NCBI RefSeq assembly: GCF_016865255.1
Contig: NZ_CP033381.1
Span: 2,914,001-2,978,000, forward strand
Direction of reading: 5' to 3'
Source of the DNA: Methylomonas sp. LW13
Lineage (GTDB): Bacteria; Pseudomonadota; Gammaproteobacteria; Methylococcales; Methylomonadaceae
Length of the DNA stretch: 64,000 bases
Below the pieces are notes generated by a model. The model was not told where the DNA came from. It did not search any database and saw only the letters and a program-made list of their open reading frames with translations. Position numbers and translations under genes: made by a program. This document shows positions 26,228-35,280 of this stretch, in pieces; position 1 is the stretch's first letter; every line of letters begins with the position of its first letter.

Positions 26228-26992
26228 CTAGAGAACTCTGTTATCGATGACTTGTTCGCCAGTGTGCCCAAAACGTCTTTGCCGGCCTTTGAAGCTGCCG
26301 ATAGCTTTTTCCAATGCTTGCTGATCGAAATCCGGCCAAAGCGCATCGGTAAAATAAAATTCGGTATAGGCCAGTTGCCACAGAAGAAAATTACTGATCC
26401 GTTCCTCTCCGCCGGAACGAATAAACAAATCAGGCTCGGGTAACTCAGCGGTCACCAGATATTGATTGACGAGTTGTTCGGAAATGGCTTGCTCGTCGAT
26501 CTCGCCCGATTTCACCCCAGCGACGATTTGCCGCAAAGCTTGGGTGATGTCCCAACGTCCGCCGTAGTTAGCGGCAATCAGCAATGTCAATCCGTCGTTT
26601 TGTGCGGTCTGTCCTTCGGCTGCGGCGATTTTTTCCCGCAGTTTTTCCGGAAACGCGCTTTTATCGCCGATGATTTTCAGTCTGATGTTGTTTTTGTCGA
26701 GTTTATCGACCTCGGATTGCAGTGTGTTCATGAACAGCTCCATCAACAAACTCACTTCATCTTGCGGCCTGCGCCAGTTTTCGCTGCTGAAAGCGAACAA
26801 TGACAGCACTTCAATGTTCTCTTTGGCACAATACTCGACGATCTTCCTGACCGCCTTCACACCAGCGTAATGCCCCATGATCCTGGGCATCAAGCGTTTT
26901 TGCGCCCAGCGACCATTGCCATCCATGATGATGGCAATATGCCGTGGATTGCCGTTATTTATCGCCGGTTTATCGTTGTCAGCAGCAGTCAT
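26228..26992 (-). CDS. uppS: Undecaprenyl diphosphate synthase (isoprenyl transferase)
   Basis: 254 aa from ATG 26990-26992; an adjacent GTG one codon upstream leaves only a base between it and the GAGAGG ribosome-binding site, so I chose the ATG. The catalytic HIAIIMDGNGRWAQKR lies near the N-terminus, with LLIAANYGGRWDITQA in the middle and DLFIRSGGEERISNFLLWQ near the end. It condenses IPP units to form the lipid carrier for cell-wall synthesis. Confidence 0.96.
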   Translation of the reverse strand: MTAADNDKPAINNGNPRHIAIIMDGNGRWAQKRLMPRIMGHYAGVKAVRKIVEYCAKENIEVLSLFAFSSENWRRPQDEVSLLMELFMNTLQSEVDKLDKNNIRLKIIGDKSAFPEKLREKIAAAEGQTAQNDGLTLLIAANYGGRWDITQALRQIVAGVKSGEIDEQAISEQLVNQYLVTAELPEPDLFIRSGGEERISNFLLWQLAYTEFYFTDALWPDFDQQALEKAIGSFKGRQRRFGHTGEQVIDNRVL

Positions 26993-27004
26993 CACGCCTC
27001 TCGA

Positions 27005-27562
27005 TTACATGGAAAGCAAATCGGCTTCTTTTTCTTCAAGATGCTTCTCTACTTCCTTGATGTATTGATCGGTGAGCTTCTGAATTTTTTCTTCGGCTTG
27101 ACGCGCATCGTCCTCAGAAATTAATTTCTCTTTCAAAGCATCTTTGATCGCGGCATTGGCGTCGCGGCGAATATTGCGAATCGCTACGCGGCCTTGTTCG
27201 GCTTCATTTTTGACGATTTTAACCAAATCACGACGACGCTCTTCGGTCAGCGCCGGCAACGGCAGTCTGATGACGGTACCTTGCGTGGCGGGATTTAAGC
27301 CCAAGCCGGACGACATGATGGCTTTCTCGATAGCCTGGATCATGCTCTTTTCCCAAGGCACGACTTTCAAGGTACGCGCGTCCTCGACAGAGACGTTGGC
27401 AACCTGCGACAAGGGCGATTCGTTACCGTAATACGTGACGCTGATTTGGTCCAGCAAGCTGGGATGCGCGCGGCCGGTTCTTATTTTGGTAAATGCTTTT
27501 TGTAAGGACTCGATGCTTTTTACCATACGGCTGGCGGCATCTTGTTGAATATCGCTGATCAT
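27005..27562 (-). CDS. frr: Ribosome recycling factor
   Basis: 185 aa, exact family length. [19 protein letters not shown], then [18 protein letters not shown] and [20 protein letters not shown] are the RRF blocks. With EF-G it splits the post-termination ribosome. It follows pyrH by 4 nt and precedes uppS by 12 nt. Confidence 0.97.
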   Translation of the reverse strand: MISDIQQDAASRMVKSIESLQKAFTKIRTGRAHPSLLDQISVTYYGNESPLSQVANVSVEDARTLKVVPWEKSMIQAIEKAIMSSGLGLNPATQGTVIRLPLPALTEERRRDLVKIVKNEAEQGRVAIRNIRRDANAAIKDALKEKLISEDDARQAEEKIQKLTDQYIKEVEKHLEEKEADLLSM

Positions 27563-27566
27563 TCTG

Positions 27567-28286
27567 TTAGTTCCTCTCGATTAGGGAGCCTATGTCTTCA
27601 CCGCGCATCAAGCGCATAATCGCTCCCGGCTCAAATACATTCATTACCCGCATGGGCAGGTTGTTATCCCGGCACAAAACCAAGGCCGTGGTGTCCATGA
27701 CATTCAAGCGCTGATCGATGGCTTCGTCATAGGTCAAGCGGGGATAAAATACGGCATCAGCCACTTTATTCGGGTCCGCGGAATAAACGCCTTTGACTTT
27801 GGTCGCCTTAATCATCAACTCGGCGTCAATTTCAATAGCACGCAAACTGGCGGCGGTATCGGTAGTAAAAAACGGATTACCGGTTCCGGCAGCGAAAATA
27901 GCCACTCTACCTTTTTCCAAATGTCTGACAGCCCGGCGACGGATGTAATCTTCGCACACCTGATTGATTTTCAAGGCAGTCATGACCCGAACCGGCTGCC
28001 CGAGATACTCCAGCGCGTCCTGCATCGCCAAGGCATTAATCACCGTTGCCAACATACCCATTTGGTCGCCGGTGACTCGATTTAAGCCTTCAGATGCTTT
28101 CTCGCCGCCGCGCAAAATATTGCCGCCACCAATCACCAAGCCAACCTGGATACCTGCATCGCACAAGTCTTTCACTTCTTGAGCCAAGCGTTGCACTATA
28201 TCCGGATCGATACTGCCGCCGCGTTCGCTCGCCAGTGCTTCGCCGCTCAATTTAAGTAAAATTCTCTGACAAATCAATTGACTCAT
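27567..28286 (-). CDS. pyrH: Uridylate kinase
   Basis: 239 aa from ATG 28284-28286; the upstream in-frame extension lies in the spacer and was rejected. [18 protein letters not shown] at the start, [20 protein letters not shown] and [19 protein letters not shown] are UMP-kinase blocks of the amino-acid-kinase fold. It phosphorylates UMP to UDP; the family is normally activated by GTP and inhibited by UTP. It sits directly upstream of frr. Confidence 0.96.
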   Translation of the reverse strand: MSQLICQRILLKLSGEALASERGGSIDPDIVQRLAQEVKDLCDAGIQVGLVIGGGNILRGGEKASEGLNRVTGDQMGMLATVINALAMQDALEYLGQPVRVMTALKINQVCEDYIRRRAVRHLEKGRVAIFAAGTGNPFFTTDTAASLRAIEIDAELMIKATKVKGVYSADPNKVADAVFYPRLTYDEAIDQRLNVMDTTALVLCRDNNLPMRVMNVFEPGAIMRLMRGEDIGSLIERN

Positions 28287-28335
28287 AATCAAATATCCAC
28301 CGTAAACATGGGTTAAAAGCAACGAACTGATATAA

Positions 28336-28362
28336 ATAAACCCGGCGAACCGGGTTTATTCC
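28336..28362 (-). terminator. Hairpin between tsf and pyrH
   Basis: On the minus strand AAACCCGG, a four-base loop (TTCG) and CCGGGTTT form an 8-bp stem, followed by TATTTATAT. It lies just after the tsf stop and can act as a partial terminator or attenuator that lowers pyrH expression relative to tsf. The UUCG loop favours a stable structure. Confidence 0.7.
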
Positions 28363-28369
28363 GAGGCGT

Positions 28370-29248
28370 TTAGCCTCTAACTTGTGCCATTACTTCGGCG
28401 GCAAAATCTTCTTCTTTTTTCTCAATGCCTTCGCCCACTTCGAAACGAGCAAAACGCACGACAGCATTGCCTTTAGAGGTCAGCAATTTACCAACGGTAA
28501 CGCTGTCGTCCTTGATGAAAGGTTGACCCAACAATGTCACTTCCGCCAGGAATTTATTGATACGACCACCAATCATTTTTTCAACGATCTCGGCAGGCTT
28601 GCCACTTTCCAGTGCTTGCGCGGCAAAAATCTCTTTTTCCTTGGCTATAACATCGACTGATACTTGATCATCCGATACATATTCAGGTTTAGCAGCGGCA
28701 ACATGCATCGCCACGTCCTTACCCAAAGCGGGATCGTTTTTGCTTAACTCAACGATAACGCCAATTTTACTGCCGTGCAGGTAAGCCGCCTGACCACCTT
28801 CAGTGGTGGTGAATTTAACGAAACGGCGCACAGTAATGTTTTCGCCGATTTTAGCAATCAACGCACGACGGGTATCGTCAACGCTGACGCCGGTGCTCAG
28901 TACCATTGCTTGCAATTCTTCGTCGCTGTTGACATTGCTGGTCAACAAACTATTGACGACATCATTAGCAAAACCAATAAAATCATCGCCTTTGGCGACG
29001 AAATCGGTTTCGCAGTTAACATCTACCATAACAACGGTTTTAGCGTCGTCGGAAACTTTAACACCTATGATGCCTTCCGCCGCGATACGGCCGGATTTTT
29101 TATCGGCTTTTGCCAAACCGGCTTTACGCATGTTTTCAATGGCCAGTTCCATATCGCCATTGGCTTCAACCAGGGCTTTCTTACACTCCATCATGCCTGA
29201 GCCGGTACGCTCACGCAATTCCTTGACCATCGCCGCACTAATACTCAT
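28370..29248 (-). CDS. tsf: Elongation factor Ts
   Basis: 292 aa. The N-terminal UBA-like part [20 protein letters not shown] with [16 protein letters not shown] and the core [20 protein letters not shown] are diagnostic; the C-terminus has [19 protein letters not shown]. It exchanges GDP on EF-Tu. It follows rpsB on the same strand with a hairpin between them, the usual arrangement. Confidence 0.97.
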   Translation of the reverse strand: MSISAAMVKELRERTGSGMMECKKALVEANGDMELAIENMRKAGLAKADKKSGRIAAEGIIGVKVSDDAKTVVMVDVNCETDFVAKGDDFIGFANDVVNSLLTSNVNSDEELQAMVLSTGVSVDDTRRALIAKIGENITVRRFVKFTTTEGGQAAYLHGSKIGVIVELSKNDPALGKDVAMHVAAAKPEYVSDDQVSVDVIAKEKEIFAAQALESGKPAEIVEKMIGGRINKFLAEVTLLGQPFIKDDSVTVGKLLTSKGNAVVRFARFEVGEGIEKKEEDFAAEVMAQVRG

Positions 29249-29273
29249 CGTTTTTTCCTCAAATTTTATTAAC

Positions 29274-29303
29274 TAAAAAAACGCCTCACAAAGGAGGCGT
29301 TTA
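29274..29303 (-). terminator. Terminator/attenuator between rpsB and tsf
   Basis: On the minus strand ACGCCTC, a loop CTTTGT and GAGGCGT form a stem followed by TTTTTT. It lies about 70 nt after rpsB and 26 nt before tsf. Such hairpins reduce tsf transcription relative to rpsB in related bacteria. Confidence 0.8.
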
Positions 29304-29370
29304 AAAGACAGTCTGTTCTGAATACCAGATTCAGCGGCGCTCAACCACCTTGGCCGAGCGCGTTTAATAC

Positions 29371-30114
29371 TTACGCTTCCGTTACGACTTCTTCTACAAA
29401 ATCGTCGGCTTTGGCTGAAGCATCCATACGCAAGGCTTTTGCTTCCAGCACGGAGGCCGAAGCACTTTGGCAATACAAAGTCACTGCGCGGATAGAATCG
29501 TCATTACCTGGGATAACGTAATCAATTTTTTCGGGCGAGTTATTGGAGTCAACCACGCCGACCACTGGAATGCCCAATTTTTTGGCTTCCATAATGGCAT
29601 TTTTCTCATAACCTACGTCCAACACGAAAATAGCGTCAGGAGTGCCGCGCATATCTTTGATACCGCCCAAGCTACGCTCAAGCTTTTCCAATTCGCGCTC
29701 CATGCCCAAAGCTTCTTTTTTGCTGAAACGTTGGTACAAGGTGCCATCGGCTTTCATCGCTTCCAGTTCTTTCAAACGGTTGATGGACTTTTTGATGGTT
29801 TTGAAGTTGGTCAACATGCCGCCCAACCAACGATGGTTGACGTAAGGCATGCCACAACGTTTTGCTTCTTCCGCCACGACTTTACGCGCCGCTTTTTTAG
29901 TACCGACAAACAGAATGGTGCCTTTGTTGGCGGTCATTTGACCAAGATAGTTCATCGCATCGTTAAACAATGGAAGCGTTTGTTCCAGGTCGATGATATG
30001 AATTTTGTTACGCGCTCCAAACAAATATGAAGCCATTTTTGGGTTCCAGTAACGGGTTTGATGTCCAAAGTGAACACCCGCTTCCAGCATTTGACGCATT
30101 GACACTGCTGCCAT
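29371..30114 (-). CDS. rpsB: 30S ribosomal protein S2
   Basis: 247 aa. [20 protein letters not shown], then [20 protein letters not shown] and [20 protein letters not shown] are unmistakable S2 blocks. The C-terminus ends [20 protein letters not shown] 30112-30114 is preceded by AGGAG. First gene of the translation/isoprenoid/phospholipid cluster, downstream of a candidate promoter and a leader of about 140 nt. Confidence 0.98.
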   Translation of the reverse strand: MAAVSMRQMLEAGVHFGHQTRYWNPKMASYLFGARNKIHIIDLEQTLPLFNDAMNYLGQMTANKGTILFVGTKKAARKVVAEEAKRCGMPYVNHRWLGGMLTNFKTIKKSINRLKELEAMKADGTLYQRFSKKEALGMERELEKLERSLGGIKDMRGTPDAIFVLDVGYEKNAIMEAKKLGIPVVGVVDSNNSPEKIDYVIPGNDDSIRAVTLYCQSASASVLEAKALRMDASAKADDFVEEVVTEA

Positions 30115-30259
30115 TTACTTCTCCTAAAATTGCCGAATAATTCGGCGTTGGGTTACGCCTCCACTCGCCCCGATCAGTGACCGAAAATCCTAAATAGACT
30201 TTCAGCACCCCACCGACCGTGTCGACAAGTGTGAGTATTGGTTACATAGTGAACTTACC

Positions 30260-30288
30260 TTTATACCATGATTAGAATTTCACAACAA
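30260..30288 (-). promoter_or_regulatory. Candidate promoter of rpsB with long leader
   Basis: On the minus strand TTGTTG (30283-30288) and TATAAA (30260-30265) are 17 nt apart. Transcription would begin near 30253, giving a leader of about 140 nt before rpsB. In gammaproteobacteria the rpsB leader can bind S2 for autogenous control; I see stem-forming sequence (GCCGAATTATTCGGC, 30132-30146) but cannot prove that function here. The same 281-nt gap must also carry the map promoter. Confidence 0.5.
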
Positions 30289-30395
30289 CTTCAAGTCTGA
30301 TAGACTCCTGTCGGCGCCTGCCTGCGAGAGCATCTTGATTAAATAGCAAAACCAGGCCCGCACCCGCTTTTATCCTAATAATTAGCCACCTGCCG

Positions 30396-31160
30396 ATGAC
30401 TATTACCATAAAAACCGCTGAAGAAATCGACAAGATGCGCGTTGCCGGAAAACTGGCCGCCGAAGTACTTGAAATGATCGCCCCCTACGTCGTTGCCGGC
30501 ATATCCACCGAAGAGCTTGACCAAATCTGCCACGACTACATCGTCGATGTGCAACAAGCCATTCCCGCGCCCTTAAATTATCGCGGCTTCCCTAAGTCGA
30601 TTTGCACATCCATTAATCAACAGATTTGCCACGGTATTCCCAGCGAGAAAAAACTAAAGAACGGCGACATCGTAAATATCGATATTACGGTGATAAAGGA
30701 TGGTTATCACGGCGACACCAGCAAAATGTTTTGTATCGGTGAGGTCAGCCCACACGCCAAACGCTTGGTAGACATCACCCGCGAATGCCTGTTTTTGGGT
30801 ATAGCGGAAGTCAAACCCGGCGCCCGCCTGGGCGACATAGGCCATGCGATTCAAAAACATGCGGAGAGCAATCGCTACTCCATTGTCAGAGAGTTCTGCG
30901 GTCACGGCATAGGCAAAAAATTTCACGAAGATCCACACGTGATGCATTTCGGCAAACGCGGTGAAGGCGAGATAATCGAGCCCGGCATGATTTTTACGAT
31001 AGAACCCATGCTCAATCAAGGCAAACGCCATATGAAGATCCTCGCCGACGGCTGGACGGCAGTGACCAAGGACCGCAGCTTGTCAGCACAATGGGAGCAC
31101 ACAATTTTGGTGACCGACACCGGCTACGAGATTTTGACGCTGAGACAGGAAGAACTGTGA
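30396..31160 (+). CDS. map: Methionine aminopeptidase, type I
   Basis: 254 aa. Metal ligands are visible in NGDIVNIDITVIKDGYHGDT (two Asp), GHGIGKKFHEDPHVMHFG (His) and MIFTIEPML (Glu), with the last Glu near SAQWEHTILVT. CTSINQQICHGIPSEKKL is the substrate His block. It removes the initiator Met. It is divergent from rpsB, a common layout, and its TGA (31158-31160) overlaps the glnD GTG. Confidence 0.97.
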   Translation: MTITIKTAEEIDKMRVAGKLAAEVLEMIAPYVVAGISTEELDQICHDYIVDVQQAIPAPLNYRGFPKSICTSINQQICHGIPSEKKLKNGDIVNIDITVIKDGYHGDTSKMFCIGEVSPHAKRLVDITRECLFLGIAEVKPGARLGDIGHAIQKHAESNRYSIVREFCGHGIGKKFHEDPHVMHFGKRGEGEIIEPGMIFTIEPMLNQGKRHMKILADGWTAVTKDRSLSAQWEHTILVTDTGYEILTLRQEEL

Positions 31161-33802
31161 GCCAAGCGCTGTTCACCGAAAACGATTTTCTCGACTGCTT
31201 TGCAGGCGAAAATCCGGTCGCCAAATTCAAAAATGCGATTAACGAAGAAAATGCGCAGTTAAAAATGCGCTTTAACCCGGACCAGGCGACCGTCGGCTTG
31301 CTGACCGAGAAAGCTCGCTTCATCGACAATCTATTGACCGCCTGCTGGCTACATTTCCTCGACGCAGCCGCCAGCCGCCATAGCCTGATTGCGACCGGCG
31401 GATATGGCAGAAGCGAATTGTTTCCCTACTCGGATATCGATATCTTGGTGCTGCTCGACGCCGCCAACCCGATAGACTATCAACAGCCCGTATCCGGTTT
31501 TTGTAATTTTCTTTGGGACATTGGCTTAAAACCAGGACTCAGTACACGCTCAGTAGCAGAGTGCCTGGCGGTTGCCGCGGACGACCAAACCGTCTTTACC
31601 AATCTGCTGGAAATGCGCCTGATTACCGGCAACTCCGAACTGTTTAGCGATCTAAAACACCAGATAAATTCTGAAACACTCTGGCCATCGGAACAATTTT
31701 TTCCAGCCAAAATGGCTGAACAGCAAAAGCGCTACAGCAAGTACCACGACACGGCTTACAACCTGGAGCCCAACATCAAGGAAGGCCCTGGTGGACTTCG
31801 CGACTTGCAGGTCATCAGCTGGGTATTCAAGCGCCATTACAACGCATCCTCTCTCCGCGAGTTGATCAAGTACGGTTTTTTACCGAAATCCGAATACGAC
31901 AATCTTATTACCGCTCGCGACATCCTCTGGCGCCTGCGCTTTGCACTGCACAATCTGACCAACCGCTGCGAAGACCGATTGGTGTTCGATTACCAACGCG
32001 AGCTAGCCAGCCAGTTCGGTTACATCGATAAAAACGAACAACCCGACGTCGAGCAATTCATGCAGTTTTACTTCAAAACTGTCGTGGACATTGAACGCCT
32101 GAATGAAATGCTCTTGCAACTGCTGAACGAGAGACTGATCAGCAACAAGGAAAGCCTAACCCCCATCCCTATCACCGCCAATTTTTCATCGATTGACGGC
32201 TATCTGGAAGTCAGCCACAAAGACGTATTTCAAAAACAACCGCTGGCTTTGCTGGAAATTTTTTTAATCTTGCAACAATCGCCCTCTTTGAAAGGAATTC
32301 GCGCTAGCACCATCCGCTTGATTCGCAAAAACCTGCACCTGATCAATGCCGATTTCCGCGCCAACAAACAGGCCAACCGCCTATTCATGGATATTCTCAG
32401 GCAGCCGCGCGGCATTACCAGCCAACTCAAGCGCATGAACCGATACGGCGTACTCGCCGCCTATTTGCCGGATTTCGCCAATATCGTGGCGCGCATGCAA
32501 TACGACCTATTCCACATCTATACCGTGGACGAGCACACTCTGTTTGTTATCCGTAATTTGCGGCGCTTCTCGCTGGCCAAACACAACAAGGAATTGCCGT
32601 TTTGCAATAATATTTTTTTACTGATTTCAAAGCCTGACATTTTGTACATCGCCGCCATGTTTCACGACATAGCCAAAGGCAGGGGCGGGGATCATTCCAC
32701 GCTCGGCGAAACCATTGCCAACAACTTTTGCCAGCAACACGAATTATCAAGCCACGATACCAAGTTGATCACTTGGCTGGTTCGTCAGCACCTGTTGATG
32801 TCAATGACCGCACAACGCAAGGATATTAGCGACCCGGACGTCATCCACACCTTCGCCCAAGAAGTCGGCAGTATAGAGCGGCTAAATTATTTATATCTAC
32901 TGACAGTGGCGGACATTCGCGCCACCAACCCTAGCTTATGGAATGCCTGGAAAGACGTATTGCTTAAAGACTTGTATATTTCCACCCACCAAGCCTTGCA
33001 CCGCGGCCTGCAAAATCCGGTGGCCCGCTCGGAACGGGTACAGGAAAACAAAAAAGAAGCGGGCGACGAGCTTTTGAAACTGGGTATATCCAAAACCAAT
33101 ATCACGCAGTCGTGGCAGCATCTCAGCGACGACTATTTTCTGCGTTATTCTGCGGACGAAATCGCCTGGCACACCATCGCCATCGCGGCCTGCCAGGAAA
33201 GCGAACTGCCGTTGGTATTACTGCGCCCGCAAACCCAGCGCGGCAGTGCGGAGATTTTCGTTTACACCCGCAACGAAGCGCAGATTTTTTCGATTTCGAC
33301 CGCCACTCTGGACCATTTGGGCCTAACAATTCTGGATGCCAGAATCATCACGACTGCCGATCAATACGTACTGAACAGTTTTCAGGTTTTGGAACAATCC
33401 GGCGAAGCCATTAACGACTTGTATCGCGAAGTACATATCTGCACCTCGCTACGCCAAGGCTTAATCGCCAAAAAAGTGAAAGCGTCAAAGAATATCCACA
33501 AGCAGTCCCGCCAGGCCCGACACTTTCCGATAGAAACCAGCATCACCTTTCTGGAAGATCCTTCGCATAAACACACCGTCATCGAATTAGTGACGACGGA
33601 CCGCGCCGGCTTGCTATCGACCATAGGTAAGGCGTTTACGGAGCTGGATATTCAACTGCACGACGCAAAAATCACGACGATAGGCAGTCGCGCGGAAGAC
33701 ATGTTCTACATCAGCGACCAGCAATCAATGCCGATCACCGACGAAGACAAAAAAGCCCAGATACGTACCACCATGTTGAGATATTTGAGCCTCAAAGGTT
33801 AG
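31157..33802 (+). CDS. glnD: PII uridylyltransferase/uridylyl-removing enzyme GlnD
   Basis: 881 aa from GTG 31157-31159. I chose this start because it overlaps the map stop (GTGA), has AGGA 8 nt upstream, and gives SQALFTENDF; an upstream ATG lies deep in map. Domains: nucleotidyltransferase GGYGRSELFPYSDIDILVLL (residues about 82-101), HD domain IAAMFHDIAKGRGGDHSTLG (about 500), and two C-terminal ACT domains (about 700 and 810). It senses glutamine and uridylylates or deuridylylates PII, controlling nitrogen assimilation. E. coli GlnD is 890 aa. Confidence 0.96.
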   Translation: MSQALFTENDFLDCFAGENPVAKFKNAINEENAQLKMRFNPDQATVGLLTEKARFIDNLLTACWLHFLDAAASRHSLIATGGYGRSELFPYSDIDILVLLDAANPIDYQQPVSGFCNFLWDIGLKPGLSTRSVAECLAVAADDQTVFTNLLEMRLITGNSELFSDLKHQINSETLWPSEQFFPAKMAEQQKRYSKYHDTAYNLEPNIKEGPGGLRDLQVISWVFKRHYNASSLRELIKYGFLPKSEYDNLITARDILWRLRFALHNLTNRCEDRLVFDYQRELASQFGYIDKNEQPDVEQFMQFYFKTVVDIERLNEMLLQLLNERLISNKESLTPIPITANFSSIDGYLEVSHKDVFQKQPLALLEIFLILQQSPSLKGIRASTIRLIRKNLHLINADFRANKQANRLFMDILRQPRGITSQLKRMNRYGVLAAYLPDFANIVARMQYDLFHIYTVDEHTLFVIRNLRRFSLAKHNKELPFCNNIFLLISKPDILYIAAMFHDIAKGRGGDHSTLGETIANNFCQQHELSSHDTKLITWLVRQHLLMSMTAQRKDISDPDVIHTFAQEVGSIERLNYLYLLTVADIRATNPSLWNAWKDVLLKDLYISTHQALHRGLQNPVARSERVQENKKEAGDELLKLGISKTNITQSWQHLSDDYFLRYSADEIAWHTIAIAACQESELPLVLLRPQTQRGSAEIFVYTRNEAQIFSISTATLDHLGLTILDARIITTADQYVLNSFQVLEQSGEAINDLYREVHICTSLRQGLIAKKVKASKNIHKQSRQARHFPIETSITFLEDPSHKHTVIELVTTDRAGLLSTIGKAFTELDIQLHDAKITTIGSRAEDMFYISDQQSMPITDEDKKAQIRTTMLRYLSLKG

Positions 33803-33807
33803 GAAAG

Positions 33808-35028
33808 CTATCTTGCCAACAAGGACTCACCGCGCGCCAATTTCGGCAGACGGCCTTCCAGCCCCATCGCAGCCTTCATCGCTTTATTGCGCGCTGGGGT
33901 GATGCGTTGCGCCAAACCCAGACCAAGATTTCTTAACAGTTTAATCGGCAAAATGTCGTTACTAAATGACCGATAAAACACATCCATTAAGGTCATCATT
34001 TTCAGATTCTCGTTGCGGCGCATGGATTCGTAGCGTTGTAACACCGCCAAGTCGGCTATGCTCTTACCACGTTTATGGGCGTCCACCAGAGTTTCAGCCA
34101 GAGCCGCGGCATCCAGCAAACCGATATTGACGCCCTGCCCGGCCAATGGATTAATCATGTGCGCCGCATCACCCACCAAAGCCACACCTTGTTTCACATA
34201 GCGTTGCGCATGCTGCCGCTTCAGCGGGAAGCTCGCCACACCTAACACCTGCTTGACCTCGCCCAGGCAATCAGGAAAAGCCGCAACCAGCTCATCCCGC
34301 AATTGCTCATAAGATAAGGCTTGTAAACGCCGAACTTCATCGGGGGATTGATACCACACGATGGAACCATAATGACCTGTCAACGGCAAAAAGGCTTGCG
34401 GACCACTGGACACAAAGCGCTGCCAGGTGATGTCTTGCTGCGGATAGGCGGTCTCTATGTAAATAACCAAAGCGTGCTGGTTATAATCCCAACTGGTCAC
34501 ACCCAAACCTACCGTCTGCCTGACTCGGGACTGTCCACCGTCCGCCGCCACCAGCAATTTTGCCTGGAGTATACGACCGTCCGCTAATATCAACTCCGAC
34601 CCATGGCCGTCGTAATTGATCTTGGTGATGGTTTGCGGCATCAACAATTCGATATTGTCGAAATGGGGCAACCTATCCAGTAACGCCAGCTGGGTGATGC
34701 GATTTTCGACAATATAGCCCAGCTCGGGATAGCGAATGTCATCGCTATTAAAAGTGGTATCACCGGCGGTTTCCCAAACCCGCATGCGCTTGAATGGGCA
34801 ATAACGCCGCGATGTCACGCCTTCCCAAGCGCCTACTGCTTCGAGAATATTTTTCGAGGCAATACTGAGTGCCGAAACCCTTAAATCATGTGGCTGATCG
34901 CTGGCAAAAGCTTCTGGAACCTGCGCTTCTATCACAGCGACTTTTAACTCGCTACCACCCAGACAACAAGCCACGGCGGCACCCACCATCCCTCCGCCGA
35001 CGATCACCACATCAAATTGTTCTTTCAT
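33808..35028 (-). CDS. UbiH/UbiF/VisC-family FAD-dependent ubiquinone hydroxylase
   Basis: 406 aa. The FAD dinucleotide fold DVVIVGGGMVGAAVACCLGG is N-terminal, DLRVSALSIASKNILEAVG is the family block, LLVAADGGQSRVRQTVGLG is the DG motif, and GVALVGDAAHMINPLAGQGV followed by NIGLLDAAALAE is the GD motif. It hydroxylates the ring in ubiquinone synthesis. The segment RYCPFKRMRVWETAGDTTF with ELGYIVENR looks closer to UbiF than to UbiH, but the members are hard to separate by eye, so no symbol is given. It is convergent with glnD (5-nt gap). Confidence 0.88.
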   Translation of the reverse strand: MKEQFDVVIVGGGMVGAAVACCLGGSELKVAVIEAQVPEAFASDQPHDLRVSALSIASKNILEAVGAWEGVTSRRYCPFKRMRVWETAGDTTFNSDDIRYPELGYIVENRITQLALLDRLPHFDNIELLMPQTITKINYDGHGSELILADGRILQAKLLVAADGGQSRVRQTVGLGVTSWDYNQHALVIYIETAYPQQDITWQRFVSSGPQAFLPLTGHYGSIVWYQSPDEVRRLQALSYEQLRDELVAAFPDCLGEVKQVLGVASFPLKRQHAQRYVKQGVALVGDAAHMINPLAGQGVNIGLLDAAALAETLVDAHKRGKSIADLAVLQRYESMRRNENLKMMTLMDVFYRSFSNDILPIKLLRNLGLGLAQRITPARNKAMKAAMGLEGRLPKLARGESLLAR

Positions 35029-35280
35029 ATTTCTTCACAAAGTTTTAAAACTAGAGACCAGACGAGAGAACGACGCCGCCATTGGCTTTACGGAATGACA
35101 GAGGCCGCGCCACATGGTAGAATTACAAAGTTTCGCCAACTGAAATTCCGAAGTTAATCAGGGATTCTCGCCGCATGGGACGACTCTAACACGCAGCAGG
35201 CAGAAAAACCATAAACGGCACTACCGGTAAGGAAAATACCGGCTAGCGCATTTATTCAGTATGAGAGGATCTGGATAGCA